Positions 42,825 through 53,262 of a DNA stretch of 64,000 bases are shown one piece after another. The DNA lies in contig NZ_KB910929.1 in NCBI RefSeq assembly GCF_000383235.1, positions 1 to 64,000 on the forward strand. Direction: 5' to 3'. Position 1 is the stretch's first letter; every line of letters begins with the position of its first letter. The notes below the pieces were generated by a model. It saw only the letters and a list, made by a program, of their open reading frames with translations. It was not told the origin of the DNA and ran no database searches. The DNA is from Bacillus sp. 123MFChir2. Its GTDB lineage: Bacteria > Bacillota > Bacilli > Bacillales > Bacillaceae_G. Position numbers and translations under genes: made by a program.

Positions 42825-44170
42825 ATAGGTATAAGGAAATTTTGAAAATAACAATTCCAACTATCATTGAAATGAGTTCAACTAATTTAATGGGAGTAGT
42901 AAATCTTATAATTATTGGACACTTAGGTTATGAAGCAATTGCTGCAGTAGGTATTACAAACGTAGTTATATTAAATTTGTTTGCACTATTTAGTGGCATT
43001 GGCTTCGCTGTAAACTTTTTAGTATCACAATCTTATGGAGCTAGAGATTTTAAAAAATGTGTTACATACACGTATACAGGACTATATTCTGTTATAGCTC
43101 TATTTCCTTTTTTCTTATTATTCTCAACTTTTGCACCTTCATGGTTTTTTGGGATTATGGGGGTTTCGAAAAGTATTGCATTGATTGGAGTAGGTTATTT
43201 AGGATTAAGAATTATTTCATTTACACTGAACATGTTTCGGGTAGTATTAAATGGATTTTTTAGAGGGATAGGAAATACAAAGACTCCAATGTATTTTTCA
43301 ATTTTAGGTAATACTTTAAATGTAATATTAGCACTATTGTTGGTAAATGGATTTTTGTTCTTTCCTAAATTAGGCGTATTAGGTGCAGGTTGGGCATTTA
43401 TTGTTTCAGAAATTGTTCAACTTACAGGATTGCTAGTTTGCTATTTTAGGGAAAATAATGTATTTCCAACAAGAAAGCTTATAAGTTTTAAAGAAGGAGA
43501 GTTTAAACTAGTTAATATAGAGGGATTAAAGATCGGTTTAGAAGAACTAGGAATGAGCGGTGCAATGCTTGTATTTACTATATTCATTTCTAGAGTTGGT
43601 GATATAGAATTAGCTGCTACAGAAATTGTTTTAAATGTAATATCACTTGCATATTTGCCGGGGATAGGATTTGGAGTTACGGCAACGATTTTACTTGGAC
43701 AACAACTTGGAAAAAGAAGACCTCTCATTGCTAAAAAAATTGGATTTGATGTTATGAAAGTAGGACTTTACTTCATTGTTCCATTTACAATCATTTATTT
43801 TTTGGGTGCAGAATATATAGCAAAACTATTTACTACAGAAGAAGTGGTACTTTCACTAACTGCTGAAGTTTTACGTTTTGCTTCATTGTTCGTTATTTTT
43901 GATGGACTTCAATTAATTTTAGCTGGTGGTTTACGTGGTATCGGTGATAATTCTTATACAATGAAAGTAGCCTTATTATTAGGATGGCTCATGTTTATTC
44001 CAATATCCTTTATTTTTACCTTTGTGTGGGAATTAGGGGTTTATGGTCCGTGGGTTGGGTTTTACATTTATATTTTAGGACTATTTGTTGCATTTGGATA
44101 TAGATATTTGAAGATAGATTGGTCAAGTGTAGAAATGAAAGATACGACAGCGAGTGAAGAGTGTGTTTAA
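42821..44170 (+). CDS. MATE-family efflux transporter
   Basis: 449 residues, about twelve hydrophobic helices in two MatE halves. VVNLIIIGHLGYEAIAAVG in helix 1-2 and the GIGFGVTATILLGQQLGK region in the second half are MATE signatures. Coupled by a 4-base overlap to the second ATP-grasp gene, so it probably exports the product of the three enzymes, or protects the cell from it. Codon use and AT bias match the upstream three genes rather than the core. Confidence 0.88.
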   Translation: MNRYKEILKITIPTIIEMSSTNLMGVVNLIIIGHLGYEAIAAVGITNVVILNLFALFSGIGFAVNFLVSQSYGARDFKKCVTYTYTGLYSVIALFPFFLLFSTFAPSWFFGIMGVSKSIALIGVGYLGLRIISFTLNMFRVVLNGFFRGIGNTKTPMYFSILGNTLNVILALLLVNGFLFFPKLGVLGAGWAFIVSEIVQLTGLLVCYFRENNVFPTRKLISFKEGEFKLVNIEGLKIGLEELGMSGAMLVFTIFISRVGDIELAATEIVLNVISLAYLPGIGFGVTATILLGQQLGKRRPLIAKKIGFDVMKVGLYFIVPFTIIYFLGAEYIAKLFTTEEVVLSLTAEVLRFASLFVIFDGLQLILAGGLRGIGDNSYTMKVALLLGWLMFIPISFIFTFVWELGVYGPWVGFYIYILGLFVAFGYRYLKIDWSSVEMKDTTASEECV

Positions 44171-44330
44171 ATTAGAAGGCATTTAAATTGAAATATTGTT
44201 ACAGTAACAAATTTCATTATTATGTCATGTTGAATTTTTGTTTAAAAATTTTCCGTATGTTCACTTCAAGTTCATAACAGGCATGTATGCTGTAAATATC
44301 AAAAGTGATAGAAAAGAGGGAGTTATCTAT

Positions 44331-44483
44331 ATGTCACTAGAAGCATTAATTATTTTTTCACTGCTAAATGCAGGACAGCTAGCAGAAAACGAAACAAGTC
44401 AATTACAAAAAAATAATAGTGAGCAACATGTTTATGTGGAGAAACAAGAAGAGAATAAAACGATGAATATAAAAGTGAAATAA
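44331..44483 (+). CDS. 50-aa peptide of unknown function
   Basis: ATG after AAGAGGGAG at good spacing. The N-terminus is short and hydrophobic (MSLEALIIFSLLNAG), then a polar, Gln/Glu/Asn/Lys-rich tail with no Cys. It could be a small secreted or membrane-tethered peptide. It lies 160 bases after the MATE gene on the same strand, so it may or may not belong to that operon. A longer frame from 44238 lacks a site. Confidence 0.5.
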   Translation: MSLEALIIFSLLNAGQLAENETSQLQKNNSEQHVYVEKQEENKTMNIKVK

Positions 44484-44515
44484 AGTGAAACTACGAAATA
44501 AATATGTTTATATAA

Positions 44516-44550
44516 CGAAAAAAGCCAACCCAAAAGGATTGGCTTTTCGT
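44516..44550. terminator. Bidirectional terminator before rpsD 3' end
   Basis: AAAAGCCAACC pairs with GGATTGGCTTTT across CAAAA; A- and T-rich flanks on both sides. It ends rpsD (leftward) and the peptide gene (rightward). Confidence 0.8.
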
Positions 44551-44552
44551 CA

Positions 44553-45155
44553 TTAACGAGAGTAGAACTCTACGATTAACGCTTCGTTGATTTCAGCAGC
44601 TAACTCAGCGCGCTCTGGTAAGCGAGTGAAAGTAGCTTCTAATTTGTCAGCATCGAAAGTTAAGTACTCAGGTACGAAGTTGTTAACTTCAACTGCTTCT
44701 TTAACAACAGCTAGGTTCTGAGATTTTTCGCGAAGGCCGATTGTTTGGCCTGGTTTAACGCGGTAAGATGGGATATCTACGCGAGCACCATCTACCATGA
44801 TGTGACCGTGGTTTACTAATTGACGAGCAGCGCGACGAGTGCGAGCTAAGCCCATGCGGTAAACTAGGTTGTCAAGGCGAGCTTCAAGAAGGATCATGAA
44901 GTTTTCACCGTGTTTACCCATCATTTTACCAGCTTGGTCAAATGTGCGACGGAATTGACGCTCAGTCATGCCGTACATGTGACGAAGTTTTTGTTTTTCT
45001 TGTAATTGTAAACCGTATTCTGAAAGTTTCTTACGTTGGTTAGGACCGTGTGGACCTGGTGCGTAAGGGCGTTTTTCTAATTCTTTACCTGTGCCGCTTA
45101 GAGATACTCCAAGACGACGAGAAAGTTTCCAAGATGGACCTGTATAACGAGCCAT
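44553..45155 (-). CDS. rpsD: 30S ribosomal protein S4
   Basis: 200 residues. [16 protein letters not shown] start, [21 protein letters not shown], and the S4 RNA-binding domain ([31 protein letters not shown]) make this certain. S4 nucleates assembly of the small subunit and in Bacillus represses its own mRNA. Strong AAAGGAGGA site. The upstream leader at about 45180-45290 is the likely autoregulatory element. Confidence 0.97.
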   Translation of the reverse strand: MARYTGPSWKLSRRLGVSLSGTGKELEKRPYAPGPHGPNQRKKLSEYGLQLQEKQKLRHMYGMTERQFRRTFDQAGKMMGKHGENFMILLEARLDNLVYRMGLARTRRAARQLVNHGHIMVDGARVDIPSYRVKPGQTIGLREKSQNLAVVKEAVEVNNFVPEYLTFDADKLEATFTRLPERAELAAEINEALIVEFYSR

Positions 45156-45179
45156 GAATGACTCCTCCTTTAAAATGTT

Positions 45180-45290
45180 TTTATTTTTGTAAAATAAAAA
45201 CAGACGTAATTGACATTTATGCGTATTTCATTTTCATGTATCCTCGCTCCAGCAGCAGGGAGTTACACGATACACCTCATCATGAGGAAC
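45180..45290 (-). promoter_or_regulatory. Probable S4-binding leader of rpsD
   Basis: On the minus strand GTATC (45273-45269) pairs with GATAC (45242-45238), enclosing a CTCC/GGAG hairpin, and a CCTCATGATGAGG palindrome lies upstream. A structured leader before rpsD is known in Bacillus, where S4 binds a pseudoknot. The rest of the 351-base gap to the megL-like gene holds AT-rich promoter sequence only. Confidence 0.5.
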
Positions 45291-45506
45291 AAAATACAAA
45301 CAATAAACTCACATTACAAGGCTGCCTTTTTATTTTACACAAAGGCTATTATATCTGTTTATTAGGAGAGAGTCAAGAATATCAAATTTCATTTTATACA
45401 TTCAAATTTTGGGAAAATGCAAGAAGGAATTTTGTAAATGCTCATGGAAAGGATAGCAACAGACAGAAAGCGCTTACATACAATGAGATATAAGGGGGAT
45501 ATTTGT

Positions 45507-46682
45507 ATGAAAAAGAAACATATCGAAACGACGTTAATTCATCATGGGTATGATGCGGCCGAGCATAAAGGAAGTTTAACACCGCCGTTATTTCAAACAT
45601 CTACGTATACATTTGAAACAGCGCAGCAAGGGGAAGAAAGCTTTGCTGGGTATGACTCAGCTTATATTTATTCTAGACTTGGAAATCCGACAGTTGAGTT
45701 ATTTGAGGAAAGAATGGCGGCATTAGAAGAAGGAGAAGCGGCACTTGCGTTTGGTTCCGGTATGGCAGCTATTTCAGGAACACTTTTTGCCTTTTTAAAG
45801 GCTGGAGACCATATTGTTTGTTCAAATGGCTTATACGGTTGTACGTATGGCTTTTTAGAAGTGTTGGAAGAGAAATTTGCAATTACGCATACATTATGCG
45901 AGATGGAAACAGCAGAGGAAATTGAAAATAGTATTGGGCCGAATACAAAAATCATTTTTGTAGAAACACCAATTAATCCAACGATGAAATTAATTGACTT
46001 AGAACTTGTCGTCAAAGTAGCTAAGCAGCATGGATTGCTCGTTATTGTGGATAATACATTTTGTTCACCGTACTTGCAAAGACCGCTTACAGTAGGCTGC
46101 GATATTGTCTTGCATAGTGCGACAAAATATATCGGCGGTCACGGTGATGTTGTGGCTGGTGTTACAATTTGTAAAACGAAAGATATTGCAGAAAAAATTC
46201 GTCCGATTCGTAAAGATGTTGGCGGGATTATGGCACCGTTTGATGCATGGCTACTTTTACGAGGTTTAAAAACATTAGCAGTGCGAATGGATCGCCATTC
46301 TGATAATGCAGAAAAAATTGCTGCTTTTCTCCGAAATCATGAACTAGTGGAAGATGTTTGGTATCCGGAAGGACTGCTTGCAAATAAACAAATGAAGCGC
46401 GGGGGCGGTGTACTGTCGTTTACGGTAAAAGGAGGAAAAGCAGAGGCGCAAGCTGTAATGGATAACTTAAAATTAATTGCCATTGCAGTGAGTCTTGGTG
46501 ATACAGAAACGTTAATTCAGCACCCGGCAACGATGACACATGCGGTCATTCCAAAACATGTTCGTGAGCAGATGGGGATTTCTGATAATTTATTACGCTT
46601 ATCTGCAGGGCTTGAGTCCTGGGAAGATATTGTAAGGGACTTAGCGCACGCACTACAAAAAGAAAAAACAGCTTTATCGTAA
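45507..46682 (+). CDS. megL: PLP-dependent methionine gamma-lyase / Cys-Met metabolism enzyme
   Basis: 391 residues of the Cys/Met metabolism family. SRLGNPT, GMAAISGTLFAFLKAGDH, VDNTFCSPYLQRP and HSATKYIGGHGDV (PLP Lys) are in order, with SLGDTETLIQHPATMTH near the end. It most likely splits methionine to methanethiol, ammonia and 2-oxobutyrate. Cystathionine gamma-lyase or O-acetylhomoserine enzymes are alternatives. ATG at 45507 follows AAGGGGGA. Faces a free-methionine-sulfoxide reductase gene. Confidence 0.85.
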   Translation: MKKKHIETTLIHHGYDAAEHKGSLTPPLFQTSTYTFETAQQGEESFAGYDSAYIYSRLGNPTVELFEERMAALEEGEAALAFGSGMAAISGTLFAFLKAGDHIVCSNGLYGCTYGFLEVLEEKFAITHTLCEMETAEEIENSIGPNTKIIFVETPINPTMKLIDLELVVKVAKQHGLLVIVDNTFCSPYLQRPLTVGCDIVLHSATKYIGGHGDVVAGVTICKTKDIAEKIRPIRKDVGGIMAPFDAWLLLRGLKTLAVRMDRHSDNAEKIAAFLRNHELVEDVWYPEGLLANKQMKRGGGVLSFTVKGGKAEAQAVMDNLKLIAIAVSLGDTETLIQHPATMTHAVIPKHVREQMGISDNLLRLSAGLESWEDIVRDLAHALQKEKTALS

Positions 46683-46749
46683 GAAAAATGATGTCTATCC
46701 AATATATCGACCGTTTGACAATGCTTGACGTTCTGGACTGCCGTGCGAA

Positions 46750-46778
46750 AAAGGAGCTGATCTAAAGTCAGCGCCTTT
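46750..46778. terminator. Bidirectional hairpin between convergent genes
   Basis: AAAGGAGCTGA pairs with TCAGCGCCTTT around a 7-base loop, with one mismatch. It lies between megL and the GAF-domain gene. Confidence 0.6.
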
Positions 46779-46781
46779 GCA

Positions 46782-47260
46782 TTATATATGTTTCAATAAA
46801 GTTGCGACAAATTTCTCTAAATAGGTTTGATCAATCTCATCAAAGCGCCCTTTGTTTGGCTGTCGATGTCTAACACGCCAATGACTTCATCGTTTTTGAT
46901 TAGCGGTACAACGATTTCTGAATTAGACGCTACATCGCAGGCGATATGACCAGGAAACTTGTGGACATCAGCGACAAGTTGTGTCGTTTTCGTTTCTGCT
47001 GCTACGCCGCATACACCGCGGCCAAATGGAATACGAACGCAAGCTGGTAATCCTTGGAACGGACCGAGTACAAGTTGATTTCCTTCTGTTACATAAAAAC
47101 CTACCCAGTTAATATCTTGTAAAAACACATTGAGTAAAGCGGATGCATTTGCTAAGTTAGCCACGCTATTTGACTCGCCTGTTAATAGAGCATCGAGTTG
47201 TTTTATCACTGTGCTGTATTGCTCCTCGCGTGTACCAGTATATTCTTCTCCTGTGAACAT
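46782..47260 (-). pseudogene. Free methionine-(R)-sulfoxide reductase (GAF domain), frameshifted near the C-terminus
   Basis: The open frame (47260 to 46817) encodes 147 residues of the fRMsr/YtsP GAF family: INWVGFYV, GPFQGLPACVRIPFGRGVCG with both active Cys, and VPLIKNDEVIGVLDIDS. After DIDSQTKG it ends in GALMRLIKPI, unlike the family. Shifting by one base at the CCC run (46848-46850) restores RFDEIDQTYLEKFVATLLKHI, the normal ending, with a stop at 46782. So one base is missing there. The core and catalytic Cys are kept, and some activity could remain. Real mutation or sequencing error. Confidence 0.8.
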
Positions 47261-47430
47261 GGAAACGCCGCCCTTTCTGTAGGTAAGTGTAAAGTTATTG
47301 CAAAATAAGCTATAATTCGCAAGACTTTGTCGATAGAAAAATAAAGGAATTTGTCTTAAAAGTCAAGAAATTTACATCAAGTTCAATTAATCGTGTTTTA
47401 TTGTCCACAAGTAGCGGGAGGAGTGAGTGT

Positions 47431-48069
47431 ATGACACTGGCGAGACAGAAGATCATCGACGCGGCAACTTCACTATTTTATGCGAAAGGCTATAATGGTA
47501 CATCAGTGCGTGACATAGCGAAACAAGCAGATGTCAATGTTGCAAATATCTCCTATTATTTTTCTGGAAAACAAGGATTACTGGAACAGTTGGTAACAGA
47601 CTTTTTAGAGGGCTATTTACGTATTATTGAAATGAAATTTGAACAACGAAATTTTTTGTCTGCAAAAGAAGTAATATTTCAGATGGTGAGAAATATTTTA
47701 CAATATCAGTTTGAACGAAGAGAACTTACTCGTTTTTTCTACAGAGAACTGTCGTTAGATAGCACATTAATTCGCGAAATCATGACAATTTACTTTTCAA
47801 AAGAGAGATACTATATGGAGCAACTCATTAGACAAGGACAAGAAAATAAAGAATTTCAAAATGTATCATTTACAATGTTTATGACGCAGTTAAAGGGAAT
47901 GATCAGTATGCCGTATTTATATCCACAATATATATCAGAAGTGCTGCATTCCTTTCCGTCAGAAATCTTTTTTATTGAAATGTATATGAAGGAAGTAGAG
48001 CAGTGGATGGAGCAAACTCTTGGTACAGAGCATCTACAATATCCTCTGCCGAGAGCGGCATATGTATAA
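47431..48069 (+). CDS. refZ: TetR-family regulator RefZ (YttP)
   Basis: 212 residues. N-terminal TetR helix-turn-helix (IIDAATSLFYAKGYNGTSVRDIAKQADVNVANISYYFSGKQGLLEQL). Gene order (before ezrA) matches B. subtilis refZ, whose product binds sites near the origin and helps place FtsZ during sporulation. ATG at 47431 follows GGGAGGAG. A TTGTCCACAA palindrome lies 20-30 bases upstream; I cannot say whether it is a RefZ site. Confidence 0.87.
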   Translation: MTLARQKIIDAATSLFYAKGYNGTSVRDIAKQADVNVANISYYFSGKQGLLEQLVTDFLEGYLRIIEMKFEQRNFLSAKEVIFQMVRNILQYQFERRELTRFFYRELSLDSTLIREIMTIYFSKERYYMEQLIRQGQENKEFQNVSFTMFMTQLKGMISMPYLYPQYISEVLHSFPSEIFFIEMYMKEVEQWMEQTLGTEHLQYPLPRAAYV

Positions 48070-48087
48070 AGAAACCAAAAAAACGTA

Positions 48088-48128
48088 AAGCAGCTTGTTG
48101 CCAATATGTATGGGAATAAGCTGTTTTT
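48088..48128 (+). terminator. Terminator of refZ
   Basis: AGCAGCTTGTTGCC pairs with GGGAATAAGCTGTT followed by T-rich sequence. The rest of the 385-base gap to ezrA is AT-rich promoter DNA with no gene. Confidence 0.55.
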
Positions 48129-48454
48129 ATTTGGTTTTCATAAAGTGATATCTTCTTTTTAAAATTATTATATAGTAGTATAGCTATAATACGATAATAA
48201 TGTTTTTGTTTCGAAAGAAAATATAGACTTTAAGTCATTATAATTTTGGAGTTTGAGGTGTGTACGGAATTGACTTGGAAATAGTAAATTCTTTCATGAA
48301 ATTTTTCGAAAAACTAGGCCAAAAACATATAATTACATGGTATGATTAATACACTGCTAGTTGTTAAATATGGGGGATTTCCCTTTTCTTACATAACGCC
48401 TTCCATTTTAAAAAACGGAACGGACAAAAAACAGATAAATAGGAGGCATTTTGA

Positions 48455-50164
48455 ATGGATTCAATCTTAACGATCGTTATCATCATCGTGAGTGCCATCT
48501 TGCTCTTCCTCATCGTAGAGCTTGTGATGAGAAATCGTTTATATAAAGATATTGAAGCACTAGGGCAATGGCAAAAAGAAATTAAAGATAAGCCTGTAGC
48601 GGATGAACTGAAGCGAGTGAAAGAGCTAAAAATGACTGGGCAAACAGAAGAGCTGTTTGAAAAATGGCGTAATGAATGGGATGAAATTGTTGCTAATATT
48701 CTTCCGAAAGCAGAAAAAGAACTAGAAAGCGCCCAAAAATTTGCCGCGCAATTTTCCTTCCGAAAAGCAAAACATGCAATTAATGAATCCATTAGTAGTT
48801 TAGATGAAGCAGATCATCGAATTATGGATATTTTAAATGAGCTGCAAGAATTGTTGGAAAGCTATGAGAAAAACAATTCAGAAATTGAGCAGTTACGTGA
48901 TACATATCGCAATTTGAAAAAAGGCGTGCTTGCTCATCGTCATATGTTTGGCAAAGCCGAGAAGAAAATTGAAGGGCTGCTTGATGACCAGTCAAATAAA
49001 TTTCAAACGTTTGAAGAAGCAACACAAAATGGAGATTACTTAAAAGCGCGTGAAATTGTGGCGAGTTTAGAAGAAGGACTAGCACATTTGGAAGTGATTG
49101 TTCATGAAATACCAGAATCATTAGTAGAATGTCAAGCGACACTACCGGTGCAATTAGAAGATTTATTACAAGGTCACGATGATATGAAAAAACAAGGCTA
49201 TGTACTAAATCATTTGGAAATCCCAAAAGAAGTAAGAGAGATGGACAAACAACTGCAAATGTGCCTTGCTGATTTAGAATCTCTACACGTAGTAGAAGCG
49301 CAAGCAAAAATGGAAGTTTTAAAAGGAAATCTTGATACGTTATATGAACAATTAGAGTTAGAAGTAAGAGCTAAACATTATGTTGAACAGCAGACGGTAA
49401 CTGTATACGAAGATTTAGAGACAATTCGGGAAGAAGCACTGGAAACGAAAGCAGAAACACAGTTTGTGAAACAAAGTTATCAATTACAGGATAGAGATAT
49501 TGAATCTCAAAAAGTGGTTGAAAAACAGATGCACATTTTAATGAAGCGTTTTGAAGTGTTGCAGCTTCGTATTGCAGAGCAAGATATCGCATTTTCTGTC
49601 ATTCGAGAAGAGTTAGAAGAAATTTATGAGCAATGTGAAACGTTAAAAGTACTTCATGCTGAGTACAAAGACATGTTGCAAATGATGCGTAAAGATGAGT
49701 TTGAAGCGCGTGAGGCGTTAAAGGAAATGCGCCATACACTGATGGAATCAAAGCGTATGATGCAAAAATCAAATTTACCAGGTTTGCCAGGTAGTATCGT
49801 AGCGGAATTGCAAAACGGACAACAAGCAATGCATAGTGTGTATGAGCAGCTTGAATTAAAACCGCTTGATATGGGTGCAGTGAATCGCACACTAGAAGAA
49901 GCGGTAGTAATTGTAAATGGTGTTCACGAAGCAACGCAAGAGTTAATTGAACAAGCATATTTAGTAGAAAAATTAATTCAGTATGGTAATCGTTATCGTA
50001 GTAACGATGATATGCTGGCGAAAAGTTTAGATAACGCTGAGCAACTGTTTCGTGAATATGAATATGATGCAGCTCTAGAACAAGCTGCTTCTGTATTAGA
50101 GCAAATTGAACCAGGGATTGTGCAAAAGATTGCTGAATTTGTTGATTTAGAACAAACTCCTTAA
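48455..50164 (+). CDS. ezrA: Septation ring formation regulator EzrA
   Basis: 569 residues. One N-terminal hydrophobic helix (residues 3-22) followed by a very long acidic, helical, spectrin-like region. It is the usual EzrA build: membrane anchor plus cytoplasmic arc that keeps FtsZ rings from forming away from midcell. ATG follows ATAGGAGGC. Position between refZ and the cysteine desulfurase gene matches B. subtilis. Confidence 0.93.
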   Translation: MDSILTIVIIIVSAILLFLIVELVMRNRLYKDIEALGQWQKEIKDKPVADELKRVKELKMTGQTEELFEKWRNEWDEIVANILPKAEKELESAQKFAAQFSFRKAKHAINESISSLDEADHRIMDILNELQELLESYEKNNSEIEQLRDTYRNLKKGVLAHRHMFGKAEKKIEGLLDDQSNKFQTFEEATQNGDYLKAREIVASLEEGLAHLEVIVHEIPESLVECQATLPVQLEDLLQGHDDMKKQGYVLNHLEIPKEVREMDKQLQMCLADLESLHVVEAQAKMEVLKGNLDTLYEQLELEVRAKHYVEQQTVTVYEDLETIREEALETKAETQFVKQSYQLQDRDIESQKVVEKQMHILMKRFEVLQLRIAEQDIAFSVIREELEEIYEQCETLKVLHAEYKDMLQMMRKDEFEAREALKEMRHTLMESKRMMQKSNLPGLPGSIVAELQNGQQAMHSVYEQLELKPLDMGAVNRTLEEAVVIVNGVHEATQELIEQAYLVEKLIQYGNRYRSNDDMLAKSLDNAEQLFREYEYDAALEQAASVLEQIEPGIVQKIAEFVDLEQTP

Positions 50165-50186
50165 TTGATTAAGGGGTTTGTTTTTT
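50151..50186 (+). terminator. Terminator of ezrA
   Basis: AACAAACTCCTTAAT pairs with ATTAAGGGGTTTGTT around TG, followed by TTT. It overlaps the ezrA stop codon. Confidence 0.8.
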
Positions 50187-50339
50187 GTGCAAATAACTTT
50201 TGTATGCATTATGGTGTAATATTGCTATAATGAATAGCGGAATATGGAGCGTTTTTTTCGTTGAAAGCAGAAAAGCATACTTCCGCTCTAATGACGGAAA
50301 CTATGAGCAAGTTTAGCGGAAACGCATGGATGTATGATA

Positions 50340-50395
50340 TGATTATCCCGCTACGAAGGTCTTTCTTGTAAAGAAGTTTCACTTTCTGGGATTTC
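50340..50395 (-). repeat. Family B repeat remnant, copy 5
   Basis: TTATCCCGCTACGAAG on the left and AAAGAAGTTTCACTTTCT on the right are the two ends of family B on the minus strand, joined after loss of the middle. Confidence 0.5.
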
Positions 50396-50419
50396 GATAT
50401 CGGCGAAAGGGGAATAACG

Positions 50420-51562
50420 ATGATTTACTTTGATAATAGTGCGACGACAAAGCCGTACCCGGAAGCCTTGCAATCTTATGTGACAGTTGCAGGAAAGTAT
50501 TTTGGAAATCCTTCTTCTATTCATTCCCTAGGAGGAGAATCAGAGCGTTTATTAACACAATCACGTACGATTGCAGCTCAGCTTCTTCGCGCAAAGCCTT
50601 CAGAAATTGTCTTTACGTCTGGAGGAACAGAAGGAAATAACCTTGCAATTAAGGGGATTGCGATGAGAAATCGCTCCCGTGGTAAGCATATGATTACAAC
50701 AAACATTGAACACGCTTCTGTGTTTGAAGCATACAAGCAGTTAGAAAATCTTGGTTTTGACGTTACATATTTGCCGGTAAATGAAACCGGTGTTGTATCA
50801 GTAGAAGATGTGAAACGTGCTCTTCGAGATGATACCATTCTTGTTTCCATGATTCACGTCAATAACGAAACAGGTGCGATTCAGCCTGTTGGTGAAGTTG
50901 GAAAGTTATTAGCGAACTATCCGAAAGTACGATTCCATGTCGATCATGTACAAGGAATTGGAAAAGTGCCGCTTGATTTGTATGAAAGTCATATTGATCT
51001 TTGCACAATTTCGGGACATAAGTTCCATAGTGTAAAAGGAACAGGACTTCTATATGTTCGTGATGGTGTAAGGCTCGATCCAGTTTTATCGGGTGGTGGA
51101 CAAGAGTTGCGTTACCGTTCTGGTACAGAAAACTTACCAGGAATTGTTGCGATGATCAAAGCTTTGCGAATGACTTTAGAAAAACAGTCCGAAAATATGG
51201 GGCATCTTCGCGAGTTAAAAGAAGAACTGATCCGTATGTTTAAGGCTATGAAGGATGTTACAATTAATACGCCGAAAGAACATACGGCACCGCATATTTT
51301 AAACGTATCATTTGTGGGATTAAAGCCAGAAATTGTTGTGCATGCTTTGGAAGAACGTGATGTGTATGTGTCAACAAAATCCGCTTGTTCTTCAAGAGCA
51401 AACGAAGTAAGCCACGTTTTACTAGCAATGGGCTTGTCGCATACGGTAGCAGAAAGTGCGATTCGTATCAGTCTAACTGCGGAAAATACGCTGGAAGAAG
51501 TAAAACAATTCGAAGGAATTATAAAAGAAACATTGCCAAAATTATATGAAGTGATGAGGTAA
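50420..51562 (+). CDS. Cysteine desulfurase (IscS/NifS-like)
   Basis: 380 residues. YFDNSATTKPYPE start, FTSGGTEGNNLAIKG, VDHVQGIGKVPLD, ISGHKFHSVKGTG (PLP Lys) and STKSACSSR (active Cys). It supplies sulfur by forming a persulfide, here almost surely for ThiI, whose gene follows at once; the B. subtilis counterpart NifZ does this for 4-thiouridine in tRNA. ATG follows GAAAGGGGA. Confidence 0.92.
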   Translation: MIYFDNSATTKPYPEALQSYVTVAGKYFGNPSSIHSLGGESERLLTQSRTIAAQLLRAKPSEIVFTSGGTEGNNLAIKGIAMRNRSRGKHMITTNIEHASVFEAYKQLENLGFDVTYLPVNETGVVSVEDVKRALRDDTILVSMIHVNNETGAIQPVGEVGKLLANYPKVRFHVDHVQGIGKVPLDLYESHIDLCTISGHKFHSVKGTGLLYVRDGVRLDPVLSGGGQELRYRSGTENLPGIVAMIKALRMTLEKQSENMGHLRELKEELIRMFKAMKDVTINTPKEHTAPHILNVSFVGLKPEIVVHALEERDVYVSTKSACSSRANEVSHVLLAMGLSHTVAESAIRISLTAENTLEEVKQFEGIIKETLPKLYEVMR

Positions 51563-52780
<1,218 letters not shown>

Positions 52781-52859
52781 AACCATAAATTACCATTAAA
52801 AGATATGTATGAAGTCCTATGGTTTATCACACTCTATACTCACAAGGAGGTGATACCAT

Positions 52860-53060
52860 ATGGCAAACAATAATTCAAATAACTTAGTAGTTCCTGGTGC
52901 AGAAGCTGCTTTAGATCAAATGAAGTATGAAATCGCTCAAGAGTTCGGTGTACAACTTGGACCAGATTCAACATCTCGTGCTAACGGATCTGTTGGTGGC
53001 GAAATTACAAAACGTTTAGTTGCAATGGCTGAACAACAATTAGGCGGTTTTCAACGATAA
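52860..53060 (+). CDS. Alpha/beta-type small acid-soluble spore protein
   Basis: 66 residues: [22 protein letters not shown] is the SASP core with the germination protease site (EIAQEFGV), and [16 protein letters not shown] is the second DNA-binding segment. It coats spore DNA and protects it from UV and heat. AAGGAGGTGATACC is a very strong ribosome binding site. Expect forespore sigma-G control; I did not verify a promoter. Confidence 0.96.
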   Translation: MANNNSNNLVVPGAEAALDQMKYEIAQEFGVQLGPDSTSRANGSVGGEITKRLVAMAEQQLGGFQR

Positions 53061-53083
53061 CAACTATAATATAATGGCTTAGA

Positions 53084-53110
53084 GAGAGCGGGATTTCCCG
53101 CTCTTTCTTT
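53084..53110 (+). terminator. Terminator of the SASP gene
   Basis: GAGAGCGGG pairs with CCCGCTCTTTC around ATTT, followed by TTTTT. Confidence 0.8.
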
Positions 53111-53262
53111 TTGGCGTTTTATGTCAAAATATAAGAGAAAACATCTACTATTGTAGCCAATTGGTCAAAATATAAACTAATTTGTCAAAAGAAGATAGTT
53201 TAAAATTGTCGGAAAATTCTTTATTATTAAAGGGAGAGTGGACATAATAAAGGGGGAAGAGT

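Noticed and set aside
45158-45493. 111-codon open frame on the plus strand between rpsD and the megL-like gene
   Set aside because: It starts within the rpsD ribosome binding region, crosses the likely S4 leader on the other strand, has no ribosome site of its own and no protein-like pattern at the start.
48822-49958. Long minus-strand frames within ezrA
   Set aside because: Leucine-rich antisense frames are expected opposite a long acidic helical protein; no start signals.
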